Assembly: GCA_027039465.1 (NCBI GenBank)
Contig: JALWEA010000643.1
Coordinates: 1 to 20,187 of the forward strand
Direction of reading: 5' to 3'
Length of the DNA: 20,187 nt
From: Calditrichia bacterium
Lineage (GTDB): Bacteria > Calditrichota > Calditrichia > Calditrichales > Calditrichaceae
Shown here one piece after another: positions 7,011 through 14,698 of this stretch. The notes beneath the pieces are model-generated. The model was not told the DNA's origin. It did no database searches and saw only the letters and a program-made list of their open reading frames with translations. Numbering within the stretch: the stretch's first letter is position 1; each line of letters opens with the position of its first letter. A program made the translations under genes and the position numbers.

Positions 7011-8066
7011 TTAAAAAAGTATTCCGATTGAATAACTGTGCATATTACCCAAAATGCCCACATCCCGATAAGCATAATCAACTTTCAGGCTGACATTATT
7101 CATTAAGTACTTAACCATCCCAAGTCCTACCGTAAAGCCGTATTGGGATTCCGGCATGAACAGGCCTTTGTATCCGGCGCGCAGAAAAAATTCGCCGGTT
7201 TGCGGTATCTTAAAGGCATATTGACCGCCCACATTCACCGATTCCGCATTATTATTGGGATGCAATGCGTTCACTTCCAAAGTCAGCACGTGATGTTTCA
7301 TCTTGACCACATCCAGCGAAGTGCCGATGCGAAAAATAAGCGGCAACTCCCAATACGACATGCGATATTGTCCGGGTACATCATGATAATTGCCGTTTTC
7401 ATCGGGTAGCGGATCGATGGGATAGACCAAATCGATGCCGTCGTACCGCATGCGTGAACCGTAATTGGAAATACTCATGCCGATGCGCAAACCGTCGGAG
7501 CGTTTGCCCGTCAGCGAAAAGAATTTGGTTTGCACCAACACGCCCAAATCCACAGCCAACGCCGAAGCGGAAACGTGCCAAATTTTGGAAGTAATGTACT
7601 TGGCCGTTGCACCGAAGGAGAACCAATTGGTTAATTCCCTAGCGTAAGTAATGCCGAAGGCATATTCATCGGCGCTGTACATTTCGCCCGTACCTTCCTG
7701 CGCTTCCATGTTGGTGACCGGAATATCGCCGTATCCGGCATGGATGATGTGCAACCCTAAGGTTCCGATGCCGGCGATACGAATGCCCGTAGCCACAAAA
7801 GCCGTGGAAATATCAGCCACCCAGGGTTGGTAGGCGAAAATGGCTTCGTTCTTGGGAATAAAAGCCAGCCCGGCCGGATTCCAGTAAATAGCGGATACGT
7901 TCTTTACCGAACTCACACAGGCATCGCCCATGGCAATTCCGGAAGTTCCGTATCCTATTTCCAGGAAATTAGCGGCCGTAGTACCAACGCGATACGGTTT
8001 TTGTGCAAAGACGGTTAAGGTCATTAACAAAACCGTCAAAATAATATGTACTGTTTTTCGTTTCAT
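7011..8066 (-). CDS. PorV/PorQ-family outer-membrane beta-barrel
   Basis: A predicted 351-residue FadL-like beta-barrel of the PorV/PorQ (UPF0164) family. A signal peptide ends at VFAQ (about residue 22). The family hallmark follows directly: FLEIGYGTSGIAMGDACVSS and then AIYWNPAGLA (59-68). Alternating amphipathic strands run to a C-terminal SYSIGILF ending in Phe, typical of barrels. In T9SS, PorV binds the sorting domain of exported cargo and hands it to the attachment machinery. The start at 8066 is preferred over upstream alternatives (to 8102) because a GGAG lies 8 bases before it and the signal peptide begins there. It sits 40 bases after a T9SS cargo gene and 3 bases before the chaperone-like lipoprotein gene. 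It may be a dedicated shuttle for that cargo or a FadL-like channel; the sequence does not decide. Confidence 0.82.
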   Translation of the reverse strand: MKRKTVHIILTVLLMTLTVFAQKPYRVGTTAANFLEIGYGTSGIAMGDACVSSVKNVSAIYWNPAGLAFIPKNEAIFAYQPWVADISTAFVATGIRIAGIGTLGLHIIHAGYGDIPVTNMEAQEGTGEMYSADEYAFGITYARELTNWFSFGATAKYITSKIWHVSASALAVDLGVLVQTKFFSLTGKRSDGLRIGMSISNYGSRMRYDGIDLVYPIDPLPDENGNYHDVPGQYRMSYWELPLIFRIGTSLDVVKMKHHVLTLEVNALHPNNNAESVNVGGQYAFKIPQTGEFFLRAGYKGLFMPESQYGFTVGLGMVKYLMNNVSLKVDYAYRDVGILGNMHSYSIGILF

Positions 8067-8106
8067 TCTATGAACTCCGTTTATGTTTTTCACCCCTACC
8101 AATCAC

Positions 8107-11100
8107 CTATTTAATAATGGCAAACTTACCGATTTTTTCGTCACCCGTAGCTAGTGATTTGACATAATAGATATACATGCCGGCAGCCACATCCAGGCCT
8201 TCGCGAGATTTCAAATCCCAGTGGACAATGCCATTATCGGGTTTGTTCTCCACATTAATTTCATCAACCAAAACCCCGCTGACCGTAAAAATACTGATTT
8301 TGCAATTGGCCGGAATATGCGTGAACATTAAACGCCGACGTTGGTTCAGGTATGGATTGGCAACCGCCGGTTCCATGGCGTTGGTGGCAATGTAAGGATT
8401 GGGCACCACTTTGATTTTATCCATATCCGATTTCAAATCGGCAACATCCAATTCGCCTTCCGGCTTAACGGTAAAAGTAATGGAGTCGGTTTTCCAGAAC
8501 GGCCGTTTGTGGAAAATGCGGTAAACATCATCCGGTTTGGGCAGATTGCTGCTGTCGGCCATTGAAAAGTCAAGGGAGAATGCAGTCGCAGCCCAACGAT
8601 TTTTGGTGGTTAGCGTTCCCACTAAAATCCGGTCTTCCAAAATATCAAATTGCCGGTTATGATTGCGGTCTTCCACGACCATATCCATTTTCGGGTACGC
8701 TCCCGTGGAATCGGTAAACGATTTATTCAACACATAAAAATTGAATTTTTGATGAAAGAGTAATTTGGTACGATTGATGCGCACGCCCTGTTCGTCGCGA
8801 ATGTGTTGACTGCGAACCTGGCCGACATAAGCGGAATCATTATCGGTGAATATAATATCGTAATCCCAGGGCAGATACATTTTTTCTTTGGCCGCCGGAT
8901 AAATGGTAATGGGCGCATCCCCTTTTAACCAACCGGACTTTATGGCGTCAAATTGGGCGGTTTCGCCGGTAAATCTCAGATTCAGGCGCATGCCGTCAAA
9001 AATATCCGTGTGAATATCTTTACCCGCTTTGAACGTCCAATAATCCAAAGTGTCGTGGTAAACCAAATTGCTGTAAGCAAAATGATCCGGATTTTCTTGG
9101 TAAACCAAGGCATGATGATCCGTAAGATCGTAAATGCGCAACCCGTCATTGGTGTAGTACAAGGCCGTTTCGCAATCCGGAATATTAGACAAGGTATCCA
9201 AATCGAATTTCACCGCGTACGTGTGGCCGATCTTCAAACTGTTACGGGCTAAAATTTCAGCGCTTACTTTTTCGGTACCGATTACATTTTGACCTTCCTG
9301 CTGATCAACCGAAGGCGGTACGTACCCGGCAGCCATTTGATGCGGCGTAACCACAGCCACGTTCGGCCCGATGGCCAAACTGCCGTCTTCCAGCTTGCGA
9401 ATCTCTTCGGACTCATCCAATTCGATGATAATATTGTTTTCCGAAGGCGCAATACCAGGCCCGATGTTGGGAGCGCCGTAGTCGTATGCCACAATTGCAT
9501 AATAGTAGGTACGCCCGTTCTCCACATTGGTATCCACAAAATGGTGCACAATGCCGGAATCGTAACCTAAGTTGTATTCGATGCCGTTGATGGCGCCCCA
9601 ATTGGCGAAGCCCTTTTTGCCGTCTTTTAAATCGCACTGAAAAATAGGTTTCATGTAAGTGGGCGTACCGAAGCCGTCGGTAATGATTTGCGGATCGGAC
9701 ATTTTTTTATCGGTTGCCCGGAAAAGTTTGTACCCTTCGAAGTCGTTAATATTTCCCATAAAAGGATCACGGGTTTTGGTGTCCGCAATATTGTCCCAGG
9801 TCAGTACCACTTTTCCGTCCATGGCCGTTGCCGTTAAGGTCGGCATTTTGGGCGGTTGGGCAAAACGATAATCTTTTTCGTAGATCACCTGCACAATGCG
9901 TTTCTTTTCGTACAGAGCGGGCGCCGCGTGATCTTCGGAATTCAAACCTTCCAGCGCATCGTACGAGTGCAATTCGGACATGGAAATACGTTCTTCATGC
10001 CCCTGGTACAAAGGGAATATTCCCGAAGAAAAGGTCTCGATCAAATTGGAAATATTTCCCAAATACTCGACCAAACTATCCTGACCGATTAAGTCCCACA
10101 TGGATTCGTCATTGCGAAACCAATGCGTGTAAGGCGGTTTGTGCTGCGGTACGGGAAACATGTAAAACGAGGTTAACCCCAACATATCCGACTCACTAAC
10201 GTCCGTGGCATTGTAGTTGGGTTCACAACCGTAGCCCTGTTTGTAGTCAGGCTTGTGGTTACATTCGCCTTCGTCCGGCCCGTTGTAATTCAATTCCGTC
10301 GGCCCGACGCCGTCCAGCCCCACATCGTCGCCGGCATATTCATTGGCCTGGTAAATACCGTCGCCATTCAAATCATTACCGTCTTCCCAATCCTGATCTT
10401 CGTCGCTGGACCAATGTTCGTGTAAATCTTCCATGGTCAAATGATAAAAATCAAGGAACGCCTGCAAGTCGGCAATGCCGTCCGTCGGGCCGATTAACTG
10501 ACCGGCGGTTTCGTTATTGCGTTTTTCGTCAATCAAACCGTCCTGATCGTTGTCGATACCGTCGTAAGCAATACCAGGCGATTCCAGATAGGCAAAGCCC
10601 ATGGTTCCGGTCGGTAAACCGGCCAACCCTTTACCGTCTCTGTCCCAGGAATAGGCCATATCGATTTTTGTATCGAAATAGCCCAACTCATCGTCCGACT
10701 CGCCGCCGATGCCGTTGTCAACCCAATAGCCGAAGACCATTTGCGGTAAATCGTAATCGGAAATATTGGCAATATTGTATTCCCAAAAAATAGCATCGCG
10801 GGCCTGCGGGTTGTTCCATTGAAAGCCGCGTTGTTCCACGCGCACACCGATGCCGCCCCAAGGAAGGCCTTTTTGAATGGTCACTTCCGGACGTTTGTCG
10901 CCGATATGCACACCAGGACGCGGATAGTATTTCACTTTATCATCCGGCCCAAGATATTCCTGATCCTGGGCGTCATTATCCACAAAATAGGTTTCCAAAT
11001 CGGCATAAATAACCCCACGCCCGAAACGTCCGTTCCATTCTCCAGGCCATTTCAATTGATCACCGCGGGAAGGCCATCCGGCAGGCGGCCATGATTCTTT

Positions 11101-11595
11101 GTGATTGCTCATGGCCGGATATTCGCTGAGCTCGTTAAAATATCCGTAAACCGGATACAAGCCCCATTCCACCGTACCGGTGGGATTGGTATCCATTTCT
11201 TCGCGATAGCTTGTCTGAAGGTAGTACAACGTCTGCAGATTCGGATTGGTGGCAATTTCATTGGGATCGGTCACGGGAATGGTATCGTCTTTTAAAAAGA
11301 CCCGCGCTCCGATCAACAAAGCAATGCCGTCCAGCATGCGTACACCTTCATACGTATTCGGCCATCTTGACCATTGAGAGCCGCGATAGCTGGGCGTCCA
11401 TTTGGCCAATTCCGTTGTATTTTGAAAATAAAGCAGAATCCGGTTTCCGGTCATGTACCCTTCGCGGATGGCTTCAATATCTCCGGCAGGGTCATCCGGA
11501 CCTTCGTATTTTTTCCCTTGCGCCCAGGATTCAACGCTGAATAAAAAGAGAAATAGTATTAGAACAAATCCTGTTATCTTATCTACTTTGAACAT
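8107..11595 (-). CDS. Large T9SS-exported surface protein, TonB-receptor partner, function unknown
   Basis: A 1162-residue secreted protein with a signal peptide ending at SWAQ (residue 26). I do not recognise the N-terminal region (about 30-580), which is rich in Trp, Tyr, Asp and Gly. It holds two calcium-loop-like acidic motifs, DGIDNDQDGLIDE (345-357) and DLNGDGIYQANEY (408-420), which resemble dockerin or thrombospondin-3 type loops. A fibronectin-III-like domain spans about 582-710 (KVVLTWDN, YYYAIVAYDYG). A long unassigned beta-rich part follows. The last about 95 residues (from KIKVVPNPYIA) form a T9SS sorting domain ending in KIGKFAIIK. It starts 14 bases after the TonB-receptor stop with a GAGGTG ribosome site, and the PorV-like gene follows. 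By position it could do the job SusD does for SusC, but I see no SusD-like helical (TPR) sequence. Confidence 0.75.
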   Translation of the reverse strand: MFKVDKITGFVLILFLFLFSVESWAQGKKYEGPDDPAGDIEAIREGYMTGNRILLYFQNTTELAKWTPSYRGSQWSRWPNTYEGVRMLDGIALLIGARVFLKDDTIPVTDPNEIATNPNLQTLYYLQTSYREEMDTNPTGTVEWGLYPVYGYFNELSEYPAMSNHKESWPPAGWPSRGDQLKWPGEWNGRFGRGVIYADLETYFVDNDAQDQEYLGPDDKVKYYPRPGVHIGDKRPEVTIQKGLPWGGIGVRVEQRGFQWNNPQARDAIFWEYNIANISDYDLPQMVFGYWVDNGIGGESDDELGYFDTKIDMAYSWDRDGKGLAGLPTGTMGFAYLESPGIAYDGIDNDQDGLIDEKRNNETAGQLIGPTDGIADLQAFLDFYHLTMEDLHEHWSSDEDQDWEDGNDLNGDGIYQANEYAGDDVGLDGVGPTELNYNGPDEGECNHKPDYKQGYGCEPNYNATDVSESDMLGLTSFYMFPVPQHKPPYTHWFRNDESMWDLIGQDSLVEYLGNISNLIETFSSGIFPLYQGHEERISMSELHSYDALEGLNSEDHAAPALYEKKRIVQVIYEKDYRFAQPPKMPTLTATAMDGKVVLTWDNIADTKTRDPFMGNINDFEGYKLFRATDKKMSDPQIITDGFGTPTYMKPIFQCDLKDGKKGFANWGAINGIEYNLGYDSGIVHHFVDTNVENGRTYYYAIVAYDYGAPNIGPGIAPSENNIIIELDESEEIRKLEDGSLAIGPNVAVVTPHQMAAGYVPPSVDQQEGQNVIGTEKVSAEILARNSLKIGHTYAVKFDLDTLSNIPDCETALYYTNDGLRIYDLTDHHALVYQENPDHFAYSNLVYHDTLDYWTFKAGKDIHTDIFDGMRLNLRFTGETAQFDAIKSGWLKGDAPITIYPAAKEKMYLPWDYDIIFTDNDSAYVGQVRSQHIRDEQGVRINRTKLLFHQKFNFYVLNKSFTDSTGAYPKMDMVVEDRNHNRQFDILEDRILVGTLTTKNRWAATAFSLDFSMADSSNLPKPDDVYRIFHKRPFWKTDSITFTVKPEGELDVADLKSDMDKIKVVPNPYIATNAMEPAVANPYLNQRRRLMFTHIPANCKISIFTVSGVLVDEINVENKPDNGIVHWDLKSREGLDVAAGMYIYYVKSLATGDEKIGKFAIIK

Positions 11596-11609
11596 TGATG
11601 CACCTCGTT

Positions 11610-14384
11610 TTAAAAAATAAAACCCAAACCCAATTTCACCATACGCGGAGCCGAATAGGCCGAAGGATTGTGAATGCGATCTTCATACGTATTGAAATCG
11701 CTGCGGTGGTTTGCGCGATCCGACTCCTGAATAATCGTCGTGTACGGGCGGCCTGTGGAACCGTAAACCCAAACAGGATTTAAACGATCGAATAAATTGT
11801 AAACGGAAAGTTCCAATTTGGCCTGCACGCGTCCGGCCACTTTGAATTTGTAAAACGAAAACATATCCACCGAATAGGAACTTGGCATGTAATCGTTATT
11901 CGGGTACAAATTTACGCGCGAAATGGGATTGACTTCGATAGGCGTCCATGTGTATGGCGTGCCGGAATTGTAATAACCGGTCAATGTAATGCCGTAATTT
12001 TCTTTGTAATATCCCACCGTTGCATTAAAGGTATGCCTCTGATCCCAGCTCATCGGTATGAGTTTGGGAATGGGATCCATGCTGGAACCGGCCCTTGTGA
12101 ATGTTTGCAACGGATTGTCCGCATTGCCACGGGTGTATTGCAACGTGTAATTCACGGAAACTTGAACCGGTGCCGAAAAATAATCGTATTTCAGTTCGAT
12201 ACCGCGGGCATTGCCGTAATCTTTATTGGTGTACAATCCGTATTCGATTTGGTTGTAAGTGGAAATGATTTTGGTGCTTAACAAATCGTAAATATCACGG
12301 TAGAATAAATTCACTTCCAGCCCCATATTGGCAATCAGTTCCTGCCACAAGCCGATTTCATACTGAACGGTTTTTTGGGCTTTTAACTGCGCATTACCCA
12401 TGGTGGTGGCATAATCCGAAGGAGGCACCTGAAACGAATGGTTGGTGTACAAAGCGTACATCGGCGGCATTTGGAAGAAATGTCCGTAACTAAAATGCAA
12501 AACCGCCCGTTTGCCCAATTGATAGGCCAAACCCAGGCGCGGGCTTATCTGCATTTTCGGATCGGCCTTGGGATAATGCGACATGCGTACCGGATCCGGA
12601 ATGGGATTGCCGTTTTCATCCAACAACAGATTGCCCTTATCGTCTTTTAAATAAAAATTCAATTGATTGGCCGGATTTCGCAATTGGGAGGGATAGCGGG
12701 TATTGGGATCAAACCAGTCAAAGCGCACACCCGCGTTAATCACCAAATCTTCATATTCCATTTTATCCTGCAAATAGGCGGAAAAAGCGACCGGTTTAAC
12801 ATGATAAATATCTGAATAAACCGAATTGTCCGGGAAGATAACCGGATGATAGTTGTAATAAACCCGATGTCCGTCTTCTCCGTAATAATACTGCCCCAAT
12901 TCTTCTTCGGTCATGGTGGTATCATGGCGCACGGGTGTATCCTGATTTTTAAGATCGTATGTTGTGTACAAAAATCCTGTCTTAAAAGAATGGTGTGCAG
13001 TCGCTTGCCAGGTAATATCGAACTTAAGATTGCGTTCCTTTTGCCAGTTTTCATTGTGATCTTTCATTTGCCCGCCGGTGTAAAAACCGGTTTCCGCAAG
13101 ATTGCCTTTAAAGGCATCGTACACATATCCGGAATCCAACGGATTCTTGAACAAATAAAAGCCGTAATAACTGTTTAATTGCGAGATTTTTAATTCATAA
13201 AAAGCACTTTTGGAAAGCGCATGGTTCAGCAACAGGGCAAACATATCCGATTGACGATGATGGCTGGCCTGCCCGTCGGGATCGTATTTGTAAGCATGAT
13301 TGTACGATTTCCACTTGTCCCTGTTGCCGGTGTACAAAAGCGAAAGCTTGATTTGATCGGTAAATTTTACGGTCAGTTTAGCCAAGGCCGAAAAATTCAG
13401 AGAGCTGTTCATCGGCACATATTTGTTATCGCCGGTGTGTTCGGAATACCATTCCATTGAATCGGTACTGGTAAAATCACTGTAATCGTTAACTCTGAAT
13501 CGGCGAATGCCGTTTAAATGATTTTTATTATTCTGATAACGGAAATTGGCAAAATAATTAATATGGTGTTTCCAGACCGGACCGCTTACCTGCAACTTGT
13601 AGTCTTGATTTCTATTGATTTCACTGTCCTTCAGGCCGATAAAAATATCCTTATGTGAAGTATAATAATTTGCCAGATAATTGGAATAGCTCATTTGGAA
13701 TTGATCGGTACCGTCTTTGATGATGGCGTTAACCACACCGCTCATGGCGCGTCCGTACTCGGCGTTAAAGGTACCCGTGATAATTTCCACATCCTGCACC
13801 GATTCGGTTTCAACATCAATGCGCCTTCCTTCCCCGCCGAAAGCGTCATTTACTTCCAAACCGTCAATCATGTAGGAAACCTCATCGCTACGCCCACCGC
13901 GGAAATGGCCGCGAACCACCCCGGCTTGTAATCCGACCACCTGATTCAGATTTTCAATGGGAAGCGCTTCCATCTGATCCGACGAGACCGTTCGAATGGC
14001 GCTGGTTTGATCCTTTTTTATGGTCATTTTGTCGGCTTCCACTTCAATAACTTCACCTTGAAGAATGGCCTCTCTCAGGGTGATTTTTAAATTGGTTGTC
14101 CGGTTTACCGAAACGCGAACATTCTTGATAACCTTTGTTTCGTAACCGACCATTTCCACATGCACATTATATTTTCCAGGCGGAATGTTAATGATGTAAA
14201 AACTTCCGTCCAAACCCGTTGCAGCGCCCAAAGAAGTGCCTTCCAAATAGACATTGGCGCCTGGCAACGGTTCCGAAGTCTTTTGATCAAAAACAAATCC
14301 GGCAATCTTACCCGTTGTTTGTGCCAATAGTGAAGTCGCAAAAACAAAGCTTACCAGAATGATCAATCGAAACACTTTGTACAT
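11610..14384 (-). CDS. TonB-dependent outer-membrane receptor with carboxypeptidase-regulatory-like N-domain
   Basis: A predicted 924-residue receptor. A signal peptide ends at SLLAQ (residue 22). A CarboxypepD_reg-like beta-sandwich covers about 25-105 (GKIAGFVFDQKTSEPLPGANV, DGSFYIINIPPGKYNV). The plug domain follows (about 125-235: LPIENLNQVVGLQAGVV, YMIDGLEVND, GTFNAEYGRAMSGVVNAIIKDG). A long 22-strand-type barrel ends in MVKLGLGFIF with the terminal Phe. Such receptors import glycan oligomers, siderophores or cobamides using TonB energy; here the glycosidase neighbours point to oligosaccharides (inference). I chose the ATG at 14384 because AAAGGA lies 6 bases before it; a TTG at 14408 would precede it without a ribosome site. 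It is the first gene of a four-gene operon. It resembles SusC in domain order, but no SusD gene is adjacent. Confidence 0.88.
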   Translation of the reverse strand: MYKVFRLIILVSFVFATSLLAQTTGKIAGFVFDQKTSEPLPGANVYLEGTSLGAATGLDGSFYIINIPPGKYNVHVEMVGYETKVIKNVRVSVNRTTNLKITLREAILQGEVIEVEADKMTIKKDQTSAIRTVSSDQMEALPIENLNQVVGLQAGVVRGHFRGGRSDEVSYMIDGLEVNDAFGGEGRRIDVETESVQDVEIITGTFNAEYGRAMSGVVNAIIKDGTDQFQMSYSNYLANYYTSHKDIFIGLKDSEINRNQDYKLQVSGPVWKHHINYFANFRYQNNKNHLNGIRRFRVNDYSDFTSTDSMEWYSEHTGDNKYVPMNSSLNFSALAKLTVKFTDQIKLSLLYTGNRDKWKSYNHAYKYDPDGQASHHRQSDMFALLLNHALSKSAFYELKISQLNSYYGFYLFKNPLDSGYVYDAFKGNLAETGFYTGGQMKDHNENWQKERNLKFDITWQATAHHSFKTGFLYTTYDLKNQDTPVRHDTTMTEEELGQYYYGEDGHRVYYNYHPVIFPDNSVYSDIYHVKPVAFSAYLQDKMEYEDLVINAGVRFDWFDPNTRYPSQLRNPANQLNFYLKDDKGNLLLDENGNPIPDPVRMSHYPKADPKMQISPRLGLAYQLGKRAVLHFSYGHFFQMPPMYALYTNHSFQVPPSDYATTMGNAQLKAQKTVQYEIGLWQELIANMGLEVNLFYRDIYDLLSTKIISTYNQIEYGLYTNKDYGNARGIELKYDYFSAPVQVSVNYTLQYTRGNADNPLQTFTRAGSSMDPIPKLIPMSWDQRHTFNATVGYYKENYGITLTGYYNSGTPYTWTPIEVNPISRVNLYPNNDYMPSSYSVDMFSFYKFKVAGRVQAKLELSVYNLFDRLNPVWVYGSTGRPYTTIIQESDRANHRSDFNTYEDRIHNPSAYSAPRMVKLGLGFIF

Positions 14385-14429
14385 AATAATTCCTTTTTTG
14401 ATAGACAATAACCAGCAGATTTATGGTTT

Positions 14430-14439
14430 AATACGTATT
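14430..14439. promoter_or_regulatory. Candidate operator AATACGTATT upstream of the receptor operon
   Basis: A perfect 10-bp palindrome with a central CG, the centre typical of LacI-family operators, 46-55 bases before the receptor ATG. The rest of 14440-14650 is AT-rich and holds two similar direct copies of CGATTCC(C)GTTCA (about 14503-14515 and 14526-14539). I could not assign a convincing -35/-10 pair. Confidence 0.3.
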
Positions 14440-14654
14440 TTCATCATTTAAATTTTAATGGGCTGCAGAATCCATGCCAGCAAACTTCAATAATTTTATT
14501 CCCGATTCCGTTCAAACAAAAAATTCGATTCCCGTTCATTGATGTTTAATCATTATTAAAAAAATAATACCAAATTATAAAATTGATAATAAATCCTTTT
14601 CGAACATTATGCCGTTTCAACAAGCTTGAACATTTTTAGAAGATTCGTTTTAAT

Positions 14655-14690
14655 AAAAAACGGATAGCCGCTTTTTTAGCGACTATCCGT
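14655..14690 (-). terminator. Rho-independent terminator of the CBM-protein gene
   Basis: Read on the minus strand, ACGGATAGTCGCT pairs with AGCGGCTATCCGT around a five-base A-rich loop (one G-T wobble), followed at once by TTTTTT. It begins 8 bases after the stop codon of the gene ending at 14699. It separates that unit from the TonB-receptor operon, which must therefore have its own promoter. Confidence 0.9.
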
Positions 14691-14698
14691 CCGGTTTA

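Noticed and set aside
8107..11595. SusD homologue as the receptor partner
   Set aside because: The protein is about twice SusD length, has no lipobox or TPR-like helices, is beta-rich and acidic, and ends in a T9SS tail.
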